The notes: generated by a model from the letters alone, not told the origin. Positions 25,601 through 36,000 are shown, counted from the first letter of the stretch. The stretch: DNA of 64,000 nt from Candidatus Woesearchaeota archaeon (GCA_019323195.1 JAHWHQ010000036.1:1-64000); one strand, 5' to 3'. Translations and numbers: made by a program.

Positions 25601-27972
25601 ATGACTGTAATGATGGCGATTGGAGGATTAATCCTGGGAAGACCGAGACCTGCGACGGGCTGGATAATGACTGTGACTCAACAACAGCGGACGGCTCTGA
25701 TGAATCCTGGTTTGGTGCTGCCTGTGACGGCACAGACGCAGATCAATGCGCTGACGGATTCTATGTATGCACTGCAGAGGTAAAGGCATGTACAGACGAT
25801 GCTGCCAATAGGATTGAGGTATGTGACGGCGATGATAATGACTGTGATGGTTTAACGGACGAAAATGTTCTGACTACATACTATCAGGATGCAGATGGAG
25901 ATGGCTATGGAAAATATTCCAGCACAAAACAGGATTGTACACCACCTGTAGGTTATGTCGCTTCTAAGCCCGATGGTTATGACTGTGATGACACCAAGCC
26001 AGGTATTCATCCAGGAGCCACTGAAACCTGTGATGGCCTAGATAATAATTGCGTGGATGGAACGGATGAAGGGTGTGATTGTGTAACCGGAGCCACGCGA
26101 GACTGCGGGGCAAGCAATACAGCACCATGTAAATATGGCAAAGAAACCTGTGTAAATGGCGCGTGGAGCGGCAGCTGCATCGGCAATATAGACCCCGCCA
26201 CTGAAATCTGCGATGGTGTGGATAATGACTGTGACGGCTCAACAGACGAAACATATTCAAACTGCCCTGCCGCTTATATTGATGCTCCTAATTGTAAGTC
26301 CTATGCAGCCAGCACCTGTAGTAGCGGGAGCTGCACTGCTCAAGCAGCTTCTGATGCTCCTGATAACACCATATGTGAAGTTAGCACAGGCAGGGTCTGC
26401 AAAGGGGGCACTTGTTGTGTTGCTAATCTGGGCCAGCCATGCTTAAATGGTTATGGCAGTTCCTGCGTTAATCCAGGGACTATACAATGCGACGGAAGCT
26501 GCACAGGCTGGACTTTTAAGGATAAAGGTACCTCTTGTGGCGGTTATCTCCACCAGTGTAATGGTGCTGGAAGTTGTTGTACAGGCCCTGAGTTAAATGT
26601 AGATTGCATCTCTACTTGCGGGAACGGCGTCTGTGATTCTACAGAATCCTGCAATAAATGCCCTGAAGATTGCCCTATTGCAGCATTTTCTGCCAGCGGA
26701 ACAGGATGCGCAGCATGCCCCTTAGGATCCTATGCTGGGGAGGGAGGCGTCACATACTGCAAGACTCCGATTGACTCCTGCCTAACTGCCTCATTTAGGT
26801 ATCGTTGTACTGGTTGCGCAGGATCAGCCTGTTGTACCTGGGTTAAAGCAAGCTGTTTTGTTCCTTACTCTGAAGGCGTCCCCTGCCGAAGTTATACCGA
26901 GGATCTTATGTGGAAGATTTCCAGCGACCCATCTATAATTAACGGTCTTTCATGCGCCCCTACCTGCCCACAGCTCCTTATCAAATCAGAAGATGGAACC
27001 CTAACTTACCAAAACAATATCATTAAGGGAAATATCCTGCCAAACCTGGAAACACTAAGGTTTGATAAATTCAGGCAAAGGATTCAGCCTGGCGACAAGA
27101 TTGTAATACACGAGGCCGGTGCAGGGGATGTTACTTACCTGAACTCTCTTGAGTTGGTGGGCTATAAGAGCTTAGAGGGAAAGACAGAGGTCCTTCTTGA
27201 CCAGAGCTTCAACCCTGTAGGGTTTAATCAAGGGGATTTAGTGTCCACCCTCCCTGAAACTGAGATACAGGATTACCTTGAATACAACGAGATAAATCTT
27301 GATGGGGAAGAGGCATACCTTTACCTGACAGGAGGGATAACATCCCAATGGACCACCAATCTGCGCGAGGTCGTAATGAAGAAGCTTGCGCACCCTAAAC
27401 TGTATGAGCTGGCTCCGGGATTTGTGGATCTTGTAGGGACAAACCTTTCCTTCTATGCCAATATTGTTGTGGAGGTGGAGAAAAATGGTGTCTGGCAGAG
27501 ATTAAACATGCCTAAGGTTTTGATCATGGAGAATCATGAAACAGCTGTTGTAAGATTACCTGCAGGGGCATCCAGAGTGCGGACCCGAACAATTTTGGGG
27601 ATGTACCAGTTCGACAGGTTTGCATTGCTTCCGGTTTCAGATGCAGACCCTGATATAGAACAAAAAACATTCACATTAAAGGATAATGCCCAATTAGCAG
27701 AGACTGACGGCCTATACAGCGAAATTGAGAAGGACCCGCTTGAGATTGACCTTGCTGATTTTAATGATGCGGAAGAGATACAGAACTACGACAATTTTTA
27801 CCTTAAGACAAGCGGATATTACCTTTACGGGAAACGGGCAATGGAAGATATGGAGAGCACACTTATGGATGATTTAGTTCTGGCCTATAGGCTGAATAAG
27901 ATTAAAAAATGGCTCAGTTCCCCTGAAGAATATATGGAAGAGATAATGGATTTTGCAGGAATGAAGTCGTGA
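19666..27972 (+). CDS. Giant secreted Cys-rich protein with disintegrin-like, PKD and MopE-like modules (2768 residues)
   Basis: Residues 5-22 form a signal peptide (IFVFLVMAVFLASLVRSIV). The order of parts is: short beta repeats (GDAIDLKVTCSDPG type, about 35-190); a disintegrin-like Cys region (about 193-345: CCDNCQFRDAGEVC, CCDLPEKCDGLTKYCP); a long run of degenerate Cys repeats, each ending in a CCGDD box and followed by ACC...DCVYDGKCY (about 345-1185; six CCGDD boxes), broken by a second disintegrin-like unit (about 716-790: ECDVAEKCTGTSPDCP); a Cys-poor region (about 1190-1480); a PKD domain (about 1495-1550: YSWTFGDAG...HAY); seven MopE-like DN[DN]C[DV] repeats (about 1769-2191); more Cys-rich DNA-encoded sequence; and a Cys-poor C-terminal domain (about 2430-2768) with no membrane anchor. 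It overlaps the upstream RHH gene. Probably a surface adhesin or metal-binding extracellular protein; its activity is unknown. Confidence 0.85.
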   Translation: MVNKKIFVFLVMAVFLASLVRSIVLLPENPLYGCKLDVQYSDGGQIDTNPTQPWSGGVRFDGSSKRISFVGYVNGDDAIDLKVTCSDPGLQSCILRARDADSVIWKSGRFDGTPVRISFTGPVGSGDAIEVKIYCPSPGVRNNCKLYGRYSDLGQIDSKSWGDGVKFDNSPLEISFTGVVSNDDDIDLKIECDCPCPFGLCCDNCQFRDAGEVCGNVPSDCLSKTGADYCCDKPEVCDGATPGCPPDNDVQDSNYVCRNPKACTEPECCDLPEKCDGLTKYCPTEDKVKDEGVLCKTDTRACYDDGYCDGEFPVCLPNPAPKDTPCTTDDGKSGYCDLDGNCNAGCSSDQTSLSRKSSMTGSSDTNDIPQDLNDQACCDSAEMCVYAGACYLGTSDRSYYLNALGINDVICRSNTWHDCDYKEDYCTGWGVCSIGIGRWIKNGEEQTIGEYNTAYPNPTEKCCGDDAGEKYVSRNVVGSDSDIPADADDVACCSSSTDCVYDGKCYDAGSTDPGSYCKGQKWNGGDDLPEACPLLGGTWDAAMAAGSQCCGDDEGETPKSREGDYADLNDEACCGSDECVLSGGCKPYLATYDLSSYSVLDDSADLEVCMSSGWKDPDFSQEACQAVNNKRTDGGGNLIPTLWMAGGECGYGTGQCDDAPNSPNKMNFCCGDDPWELFNPARSGTKCFIHPDYGCSHDGVDYIYKPMVNGKYTDDDCCKGTCPEGGCCDKNCNYLPDTHICREAASECDVAEKCTGTSPDCPDNAFEPIGTEPPCGKCDGAGNCGECLPTEFNNHRESIKPAIPIDDKYPYFPTLTTDKACCSEIDDCVYDGKCYASNSGRPEGSPPVDIMGAVCYIPESQKCPTCIRGGTWYDCDNDQSFCTNNEWGCSLNWVASGEAGVGEYGAEGTMECCGDDFDTDGNPQEFFKVIKLGSDSTLSVSGTDKACCNSGNDCVENYECYDPGRLHKGGKDYCNATGGWEGGDNSEAACTAITKAAGRWDIDFESSVAATGPCCGDDDATERFVTCDIDDFCSDTAKTACCDNTHDCVFDGVCHPAYDASNPKPESFLDMKNGLPLWDTSSDMEVCIDDPVAGRLGWKDPDDYDGACSAVNNRPNPTRWMSGADTSCGLEREGRVCDDSPSGLNTADFCCGDDEGEVFREEEGFENACLVKGGCYFEGQHFLDGEYSGDNYCQNGEVIQRTKLIALQLLDIANKESPSHYTLFCDSYENALNYYSYDLNPPYSTSAFPYTDKINNVCLLRLKDQVIFGTSLDDPIDEGAYPFINVLKDIKSNLDCSSVQGVGDWQFHSCNTLKVWYNDKIQSVIYSNKDLNLGNLDFDEKFLLFLKNPFQNIFDSIISLFGESKVDPEDYGFLKDSKKFSRIYLDRTGVKSIKGVIEDDAEAGEYLSIAYNCYTDDICETVEAAQERFGAKGIFGGDEISCSYKPDISTYYVASRSPTRLDMWPQLTAGLRTKNVKLPTGLTITPRIKAPEKAIKGYPVEFQADVEGACISPPYTYSWTFGDAGTGSGEAPTHAYTATGSYIVGLTVEEQKDASNHGSGTHSLEVIDIKDCEIRDKSVGCDAGALEQCIMSLSAGADATADEACDSVSPYELCCQNIFQVDTAPGGCGEAGLISLSQTFNGRADGYNQGTFANDICIRSAVEGMKASCRPVLKGDTFNNLGGEVCVLSLSAFKGGVISGCDPNAEVNIYCRIIDEAVNVENCENGENDDGSGLDDCENAAYCPTGTFCNAEHTQRCTKDASDNRLCECIDNDGDGYGACAGADCNDPATCDCNDGDPSIHPGAAETCDNVDEDCDKLVDEGVTKQEACSVGCPGNKCTFTCSAGAWTEDLSNAYNGATLEVCDALDNDCDGEINEGVTRMVFCGDYGVCKLQSHTQTCNIAGEWVPATCDTTTIPNYNTNDDCSDTLDNDCDNSVNEDGLETFYKDGDSDGYGLQTDLQEACAGSLPAGYVASKPDGYDCNDGDWRINPGKTETCDGLDNDCDSTTADGSDESWFGAACDGTDADQCADGFYVCTAEVKACTDDAANRIEVCDGDDNDCDGLTDENVLTTYYQDADGDGYGKYSSTKQDCTPPVGYVASKPDGYDCDDTKPGIHPGATETCDGLDNNCVDGTDEGCDCVTGATRDCGASNTAPCKYGKETCVNGAWSGSCIGNIDPATEICDGVDNDCDGSTDETYSNCPAAYIDAPNCKSYAASTCSSGSCTAQAASDAPDNTICEVSTGRVCKGGTCCVANLGQPCLNGYGSSCVNPGTIQCDGSCTGWTFKDKGTSCGGYLHQCNGAGSCCTGPELNVDCISTCGNGVCDSTESCNKCPEDCPIAAFSASGTGCAACPLGSYAGEGGVTYCKTPIDSCLTASFRYRCTGCAGSACCTWVKASCFVPYSEGVPCRSYTEDLMWKISSDPSIINGLSCAPTCPQLLIKSEDGTLTYQNNIIKGNILPNLETLRFDKFRQRIQPGDKIVIHEAGAGDVTYLNSLELVGYKSLEGKTEVLLDQSFNPVGFNQGDLVSTLPETEIQDYLEYNEINLDGEEAYLYLTGGITSQWTTNLREVVMKKLAHPKLYELAPGFVDLVGTNLSFYANIVVEVEKNGVWQRLNMPKVLIMENHETAVVRLPAGASRVRTRTILGMYQFDRFALLPVSDADPDIEQKTFTLKDNAQLAETDGLYSEIEKDPLEIDLADFNDAEEIQNYDNFYLKTSGYYLYGKRAMEDMESTLMDDLVLAYRLNKIKKWLSSPEEYMEEIMDFAGMKS

Positions 27973-28007
27973 TGCTGAAATATTTAAACACATTGATGTT
28001 TTTATTG

Positions 28008-28027
28008 AAAATCCCTAATGGGATTTT
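28008..28027 (+). terminator. Stem-loop terminator after the first giant gene
   Basis: AAAATCCC (28008-28015), loop TAAT, GGGATTTT (28020-28027) form a perfect 8-bp stem followed by a further T and A, 35 nt after the giant-gene stop. It separates that gene from the next one. The remaining intergenic DNA to 28131 shows nothing recognisable. Confidence 0.55.
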
Positions 28028-28131
28028 TAATCCCTTAAAGGCAAACGACCTTAACTTTAGTGAAGTGATTTCCTTAAGCACGAACCATCACTGAGCCGGA
28101 TAAAGAACCTTTGCAATAAAAACCTTTGGAA

Positions 28132-29604
28132 ATGAAAAAAGCCCAGATAACAGTCTTCATAGTCCTAGGGGTAGTGGTTATGGTAATAGCCGGGATGGTG
28201 TTCTTTATCAACAGCAGGACATCAGAGGCAGGCCTTGAGAACAGGGTCAATAAGATCTATACGGATTTTCTTGGCAGTACAGGCATCAAGGGATATGTCA
28301 CCAACTGCCTTGAGAGGTCTACAAAGGAGGCTGTAAGGCTGGCAGCGCTGCAGGGAGGGAAGATATATGATTACCAGGCTGGGGGGGGCTATAGCCTTCC
28401 TTCTGTTAACCAGCATGAGAAGATAATGCCTTTTGAGGTTGATGGGGTTGTGTATAATGTGAGCTATGGTATAAGGGCCCCTAACAGGCTGTTAAGCATC
28501 TACCCTAAGTATAATTATTACCCTTATCCAGGCATGCTGGTCAATAATCCCCAAGCCCAGAAAGCACCTAAGAATGCATACAGTTCTGTTTTTGCACTTC
28601 TGGAAAATGATATCCATAACAGGTATTCATTAACCAGCCTGTGCAACTATTACGGCCCTAATACCTATGACCTCTCGCCGGATGCAGCCTATACCTGCGA
28701 GACAACTACCCTGACAAACATCTCTTTCCAGCAGTACCTCTCTGCCTTTATATTCAACATGACAAAGGAATGCGTCAACTTCCCGCAGTTCAGGTCGCAG
28801 ACAAAATATAACATCTCTGATGAAAATATAAAGGGTTTTGTCCTGATAGGCAATGATGATATCTTTGTCAACATAAGGTACCCTATAACTATATCGATAA
28901 AGAACTATCCGCCTGTAACAAAGTTCCTGGAGTTTACATACCGGCCTAAGATAAGGCTGAAGAAGATGCATGAGCTGGCAGTGCACCTTATAGGGTACAG
29001 GCCGGTAGGTGAGAAGGTCAGGGCAGAGGCGGATAATATATTCTTTAATATAACCAAGAACGACTCTAATGACTGCTTCGGGGATGATGATATTGGAAGC
29101 CAGCCATGCATACTCAAGGGGATGAATGTAACTAAGGTAAGGGATTACTGCCTTGGAAATGCGCTTTGCGATGAGCAGCTTCCAGGCATGCCTGAGCATT
29201 ACATGTATACAGATATAATAAACATAACAGACAGGAACTCCTCAATAGACGGCAGGCCATTAACACTTCTTTTTGCGGTAGAGAACAGGGATCCTGCCCT
29301 GAATAATACCAACCCAGACCTGTCTGACCCTTCTTTTGACCCCTCTATGGGAAAAATAGTTGTTAAGAAGGACGATACTATCACTTTTTTTGCGCTTGAC
29401 CCTGATGAGGATAATGCGGTCTGTAAGCTAGGGGATGATGAGGATTATTCACCTGATGATATTTCTCTTGGTGATTTTACAGATAATGGGGAGTGCGGGT
29501 TCAAGGCAAACAAGATCGGCACTTATAGGGGGATAATAAACGTTTCAGACGATGAAGGGCTTTATGATTATCAGTATCTGGAGATTACTGTTAATTCTCC
29601 TTAG
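28132..29604 (+). CDS. Exported, N-terminally anchored pilin-like protein
   Basis: A 491-residue-scale protein beginning MKKAQITVFIVLGVVVMVIA: a short basic start, then a hydrophobic helix that begins right after K-A-Q. That is the layout of archaeal class III (prepilin) signal peptides and of the small 'KKGQ/KKAQ' proteins seen in DPANN genomes. The long ectodomain (35-490) is Tyr/Asn-rich and has scattered Cys (NCLERS, CNYYG, CETTT, CLGNALC). The last part (about 395-485) looks like an Ig/cadherin-type domain (VENRDPALNNTNPDL...FFALDPDEDNAVC...GIINVSDDEGLYDYQYLEI). I start at ATG 28132; an upstream TTG adds two residues. It sits between two giant secreted proteins, so a shared surface assembly is suggested. 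Confidence 0.7.
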   Translation: MKKAQITVFIVLGVVVMVIAGMVFFINSRTSEAGLENRVNKIYTDFLGSTGIKGYVTNCLERSTKEAVRLAALQGGKIYDYQAGGGYSLPSVNQHEKIMPFEVDGVVYNVSYGIRAPNRLLSIYPKYNYYPYPGMLVNNPQAQKAPKNAYSSVFALLENDIHNRYSLTSLCNYYGPNTYDLSPDAAYTCETTTLTNISFQQYLSAFIFNMTKECVNFPQFRSQTKYNISDENIKGFVLIGNDDIFVNIRYPITISIKNYPPVTKFLEFTYRPKIRLKKMHELAVHLIGYRPVGEKVRAEADNIFFNITKNDSNDCFGDDDIGSQPCILKGMNVTKVRDYCLGNALCDEQLPGMPEHYMYTDIINITDRNSSIDGRPLTLLFAVENRDPALNNTNPDLSDPSFDPSMGKIVVKKDDTITFFALDPDEDNAVCKLGDDEDYSPDDISLGDFTDNGECGFKANKIGTYRGIINVSDDEGLYDYQYLEITVNSP

Positions 29605-29681
29605 TATTTTAATTGCTCAAGAAGGCGTTTGATTATTCTTGATTGTTGACATTTAGAAATTGCCCCAAAACCAAAAATCTT

Positions 29682-29704
29682 AAATACATACTTAATATGT
29701 ATTT
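29682..29704. promoter_or_regulatory. Operator upstream of RHH gene 2, matching the first locus
   Basis: AAATACATA (29682-29690), CTTAA, TATGTATTT (29696-29704) form a perfect 9-bp inverted repeat. The inner TACATACTTAATATGTA differs from the first locus only around its centre. A related partial site CATACTAAGTAATC follows at 29718-29731. Likely TATA boxes lie downstream: ACCTTTAAAATC (about 29744-29755) and TTTTAAATATTAC (29761-29773). The 259-nt gap holds no gene other than the RHH ORF at its end. Confidence 0.7.
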
Positions 29705-29863
29705 ATCTTATTATTTCATACTAAGTAATCCTTATTGCTGGTGACCTTTAAAATCGTAACTTTTAAATATTACTTACTAAATAATACAACATAATCTAGG
29801 GTATGCAATAGTAATCACCACAAGGGCTAAGATCGTTTTGGGGAAAATGTAAGAGGAGAGAGA

Positions 29864-30004
29864 GTGAAAGAGAGGATTACGATTACTATTGATAAGGAAC
29901 TTCTTAATTGGTTAGATAAGAAAATAGATGAAAAGGTTTTTGCAAACAGGTCTCACGGCCTAGAGTTTCTTATAAAACGGAGGATGGAGGGGGAGAATGA
30001 ATAA
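29864..30004 (+). CDS. Ribbon-helix-helix regulator 2 (46 residues)
   Basis: A tiny protein starting at GTG: MKERITITIDKELLNWLDKK then IDEKVFANRSHGLEFLIKRR and MEGENE. It has the CopG-type ribbon-helix-helix shape: strand RITITIDKEL, helix LLNWLDKKIDEK, the typical FANRSHGLEFLIKRRM second helix ('..NRS.A.E.LI...'). A GGAG lies ahead of the GTG with suitable spacing. Its stop overlaps the ATG of the 2012-residue protein (29997) by 8 nt, the same arrangement as the first RHH gene and giant protein. Sequence identity to regulator 1 is low, yet the operators are alike. Confidence 0.82.
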   Translation: MKERITITIDKELLNWLDKKIDEKVFANRSHGLEFLIKRRMEGENE

Positions 30005-33000
30005 GGCAGCCAGATACAGCCTTGTTCTTGTTGTTATAGTATTGATGGCTATGCTGAGCTTTAAGCTTGCTTTGGCAGATGAGGGATGCTGTTATGCTAA
30101 GGCAACCCATCAATGCACTTATTCCATTAAAGGAACCCCCCAGGAGACAACAGAAACTGCATGTTTAGTGAGCTCTAATAATATCTGGGATGATGACCCT
30201 ACATGCGCAGGCATACCTGAATGCGAGATGGGATGCTGCTGCCAATCAAACCAGCCGCTTTATACGATAAGGGGGGAGTGCGATGTAAGGAAGCTGGAAT
30301 GGGTCAAGACAAATGAGGAAGGGTGTAATTATCATTGCATAAGCGGAATACCAGCTTGCAAGCCAAACTGCGAGGTCAATGGTGGCGAGTGTGTAGGGGT
30401 AGGAGGCAAGCTTGCTGCTGCCGGGAAGAGATACTGCGGGGCAGACGGCAGCTTGTATGACAACTGGGCAGATTGCCTGCAATGCATGGAGGAAGCCTCT
30501 CTCCCTGAATGCGGGCTAGATGCCGCGATAACAGTAAAATGCACCTATGATGATATTATATATCCTCCTGAGAATGGGGGTTATCTATGCTTAAATGGAG
30601 TATATGTTCCTGGCGATAAAAGTGCCTGTGTTGGTGATTGTTCTACAGGCGGAACGATGATAACGGCAGACTGCTTTTGCGGAGGTGTCAAGAAGTCAGA
30701 CGGCTATTGCTGCGTGGATGGGATGCATTATCCTACACAGGCAGGATGGAAAGCGTGCAATGATGCTGCAGGAAGCACCTGTGAAGGGGTTGGCTTTGTG
30801 TGCTCGGATGCCTGCGATACAGCCGAAGACAGAAATGCTGCTTTTGATTATGGCAGCTGTACAGATGCAACAAAATGCTGCCCCACTGACCTTCCTTACT
30901 GCTGCGAGAAAGAGGCTGTCTCTTATGCATACTGCTGCGACCAGTATGAGGAATGCACCGGAACTGACCTATATAATGAGCCCGAATCTGACCCTTATAG
31001 GTATATCTATAAGTCCTGCAATGCAGGTGACCTGTCAAAAAAGCCATGCACTGCAGAATGCAAGAGGTTAGAATGCTCGCAGGGAAACTGGAGGATAAAC
31101 AGCGGGGCTAATACACATCCAACACTTACACACTGTTACTGTGACGGAAGCCCAAGGGACATATCCTTTGACGGGGGATATTGCTGCGCAGACGGCGGAG
31201 ATGGAAAATATCAGACCACTCCGTGCATCATTGAGACAGGAGACGTATTAGGCTATGTTTATAATCTGCTTGATAATGCCCGGATAGCAGATGCAGATAT
31301 AAATGCCTATAGGTTCGGGACGAAAATAGGCTATACTGTCACCAACAATAATGGGGAATATACACTTTCAAACATGCCTTATGGCGGGTATAAGATATAT
31401 GCTTCAAAAGATGGCTTTAAGGCAAATAGTATAGATGTTGACCTTATTGCCCCCCAGCTGCAAAACAAGAACATAGGCTTAATACCTTATACTGAGGGAC
31501 CGTGCGATTCCTGCAGCCCGCCAGCACCCGTCATCACCGCAGAGCCTGTAAGGGGGAAGGAGGGAATAGAGCTTTCATGGAACATACCTGAGGATACTTC
31601 TTTTTGCAGTTCTTCTTTGACTGACAGCTTTGTTATAGAAAAGAAAGAGGCTGCAAAGAAATTGGCAGAGATGAGGACTGACCAGGCCATTTTAATTGAT
31701 AATGATGTTTCATGGGATACCACTTATACCTATTCAACAACTGCGCATTATACGACCAATGCCATAAGCACATCTCAAGATTCCTTTCCAGTATCCCCTG
31801 GAAGCGCATTTTGCGAGGGCATATACAGCGATGATATGGAGTTCTGCCTTTCAGACGGCTTTATACAGGCAGACACCAATAATTACAGGTACAGGTGCGA
31901 CCATAACAATAATCTTGTTAATGTCTATCTCAGTTCACCATCTTCGCAGATGGGGCCGAGCTGCACTGATGAGGGCAAGGATGTTTGCGTCGGGCCCGAT
32001 ACAACAGGGGAGACAGAATGCATAGAACAGCCAGACTGCAGGGAGATGGGGGATTTTAAGCCGTTCGGGCTGTATTATGATGAAGACAGCTGCCTTGACA
32101 ACGGGGACAGCTGGTGCTATTATGATTCCTCCACTACAATAATAGACAAGTGCGACAACTGCAGGGCAAAGAGCTGCTATGATTATAAGAGCAAGGAGGC
32201 ATGCGAAGCTGATAACTGCAGGGCAGGGGGGCTTTATATTGACAGGGAGACAGGGGCCAACAATGGATGCAAATGGATACATACATGGGAGGAGTATGGG
32301 AAGGGGATATGCTATGACCCTGACTTCAACGGCCAGGAATGCGGCTTATGCAGCAATGAGGGAGACCTTTTCTTCAATACCGGCTGTACACAAACAATAT
32401 GCTCGGCTTTAGGAAAATGCTATTCCAGCTCAGATGGATGCATGGAATGCGCGGAAGGGACAGCATGTGAAGATTATGAGAATGAAGAGGCGTGTGTTGG
32501 CATAGTCGGTAATGAACAGGAGATTGATTTTGTGAACAATGCTGGCTGCGGCATTAATAATATACCTCTTGAAATACAGCCCAGCAATGATGCCTGCGGA
32601 CTTGGGGTGTGCAAGTGGGACAGCACAATGAAAAGCTGTTACAAGGATGCGGATGATGATCTTGTTGAAGACTGCGGTGAAGGAGAGGTAATCTGCATGA
32701 AGGATTCAAAACCTCCTGTGACAAGCCCGGAGATGAGCATACCTAACATTGGGCTTTCAGGACATCATATACAGTTTATTGTGCCATATCAGGGGTGGTC
32801 TTATGCAGAAAAATTCTATTATTGTGTGGATGCATCCAATACGTGCTGCCCTACTTCTGAGAAAAACCTTGACTGTGTTGTTAATACAGGGAAGTGTACG
32901 GTTATAGGTGGGGTAAACCCTGTGGAAGACCTGGCAGATTCAGAATATACATCCAAGGGCCCTGGCATATATTACATAAGGTATTATTCTGTTGATAATT

Positions 33001-36000
33001 ATAAAAATACTGAAGAGGTAAAAAGCCTTGCCTTTTACCTTGATAAGGACCCCCCTGATTATTCTTTAACCTACGAGACTGAAAAAGAGGGGGAGAAAGA
33101 AGGGCAGGCAATATCCAGCCTGGAGATCAACCTTGAATCTGATGAATGCATAAGCTGCTCTTATATGATGGTTGTTCCTTTGATAGGGGATCCAGTTAAA
33201 AGCGGCGGTTTTGTTTTAGGAGAGGCAGATAAGGTATCCAAACTGGAATTTAGCGGCCTTGAGGATGGGATATATACCTGCACAACCAACTGTTTTGATG
33301 ATGTCGGGAATGAGATGAAGAAGGACTGGCAGATAGTGGTCGATGCTATGCAGGAGATAACACAGTTCTACCCCTATGATAAGACATTGAAGAAAACACA
33401 GATAGACTTTTCTGTCAATACGACCGATGATTCGACATGCACTGCAACGGGCATCCTTGGGTATTCAGGAGCTGACATAACCTTCACTCAGGAGCAGATA
33501 TCAAGGAATAAGTTCGCACATACCTATTCAGGGACGTTCGGAGACGGGACATACCATCTTGAGGTTGACTGCGAGCCTGTCCTTGGCGTTAAAAAGCCAG
33601 ACTCTGTCTTCCTTTCATTTACAGTAGACGCAATACCTCCAGCTACTGTGGTCAAGAGCGGAGGGGAGGTTTTTGACTTCTCAGCCTGGCACAGGACAGA
33701 TACAGAACCCCCTTTAAAACTAAGCCTGGAATGCGATGACCCTGATCTTGGTGACCAGCCAGGGGAGTTTGGCTGTGAGCATACAAGCGAATATATAAAA
33801 TACTGCCTTGGGCCTTCATGCACGCTTAGCGATGACGACCCTTCTTCAATCCCTATAACAGGGGACTATTCTACCTACATCAGCTATTATTCTGTCGATA
33901 AGGGGGGGAATATAGAAACAACACAGACCAAGCTGGTAAAGGTTGATAATGGGGTGCCTCAATTGAATTTAAACCCGCCAGCCAATGATGTGGTCAATAC
34001 CCCTGAGATAACAATAACAGGGACCTATTCTGACGGGCTTTCAGGCGTCAAGGAGGTTGTCATATTCATTATAGATTATGATGATGTTTCTTTTAAGTCT
34101 ATCAAGATTGCTCCTGCTCCCAGCGGTTTGCTTTCATATAATACTCAGCTGTTTGGAGGCAGGAACATTATACTTGTCTCTGTAGAGGATAATGCCGGCA
34201 ATAAGATAGAGGATTCATTTGAGGTGTTCTATGATCTGGATGCTCCTTTGATAGATGCAGAGGTATTTAACCATGAGGGCTATGGGATAAGGAATAAGTC
34301 CGGAGGTCGATACGCAGAATACGGGAAGGATATAACCTTAGGAGCGGGGATCACTGATGATTCATCAATCAGCAGCGCCAAGGTTACACTCGAGTGCAAT
34401 ACTGAATCTTCATTTTCCAGGTGCTCCTCCTATACCAAAACTACTTTCGATCTTGAGCAGGATCCTTATGATGCTAAAATCTTTGGGAAGGTCCTTTCAG
34501 GCAGTTTGCCAATCGGCAATTATACGGCAACCTTTGAGGCATGGGACAATTTTAACCAGTACGGCAAGACAAACTTATGGTTCTTGGTAAATGATACAGC
34601 TAAGGTAAGCTTCCAATTAAGGCCGGATGCCCCTCCTGTAACCTATTCCCCTTCCCTTACACTTACAGGGACTGCCAGTGAAGCAGGCATACTGGTAAGC
34701 GCTTACCTGTGCGATGAGAACTGTTTAAACTGCGGGGATACTGCAGCTTCTTCAGATTACGGGGATGCAACAAATGACCCCAAGGAGGGGTTTAGGGATG
34801 TCGCTTTAGTTGATCTTGTCTATCTTGATCCTCCTAAAGAGGGGGAAACGACCATCCTATGGAAGGGGAGCGCATTTGATTCTATCACAAGGCATATCGG
34901 GGCAGGGGATTTCCTTAGGTTTTCAGATGATGCCACTGGAACATTTTATGAGATACTTTCTATTAACTCTGCATACCATCCTCTTGGGTTTTATATCAAT
35001 ACTATAGAATTGCGTAACGAAATAAAGCAGAATATAAACAGGGGAACTGTCTCAGCATATGACTATGGCACGCCGACAGGATGGTTTGAATTAGGGCTTG
35101 CCCTTAGTTCTGGTACCCAGTGCGTGGTCGTTGCAGCAGAAAGGATTGCTACAGGGGTAAGGGCGAAAAGCATAGCCCGGAAGATAACATACGACACCAG
35201 CGGTTTTGACATAACCCTTGAAGAGCCGTCTGACGGAGTCGTCAATTATGTTGATTTTGATGCTGCTGGCAATTCTATGCCTATCAGGATAAAGACAGAA
35301 AGAGGAGGTTCTGGCTTTAGGGCGGACTGCGTAATAAGCCATACAGCAGATATCATTGCAGGGGGATTTGCAGGAAAGGTTATGGGTACGACAGATAAGA
35401 TAACGCATATATTTACTCTCAATTCTGATTCCTGCAAGGAGAACGGAGGGGATTACTGCCTTATTGGCGGGACATCTGCTTACCCTGTCAATCACCACCA
35501 TTATGCGGTTGAATGCACGCCTTCTGATCCTTCTTATGCCAATATGGCTTCCCAGACCACAGAGGTGTGCTTTACTGCGGCAACTTACGGGCTGCAGACA
35601 GGAGGGCTTCCAAGAGGGGTTAATATCTGCCAGGCTTCGACAGGGTGCGGCTCTTCAGTTCCTGTGGCATGCGGCGGAGCAGTAGACTGCACAGATACAG
35701 ACCATAGCTCCAGCCAATCTGACTGCATAGAAGAAGACATATGCAAGTGGAGCGGCAGCTATGGATGCGGCACATCATGCCATCCTGGTTTTGAAGACAA
35801 TGATAATGATGGGGTCTGTATAGATGCTTCTGTTGTATGCTCAAACAATGATAATGACCAGACTAACTGCTTGGCACAAAATGCCTGCAAATGGTGCCCT
35901 GCAGGAGCCACATCCAATGCGAACAAATGCCTGCAGGAGAGTTGCGATACCTGTAGCGGGCTTGAGCATGATTCAAACCCTTCAGACGGCATGTGCGATA

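Noticed and set aside
28028..28131. C/D box sRNA (CACTGAG resembles a D box, AGTGATT a C box)
   Set aside because: Boxes do not match consensus well and the C'/D' pair is missing.
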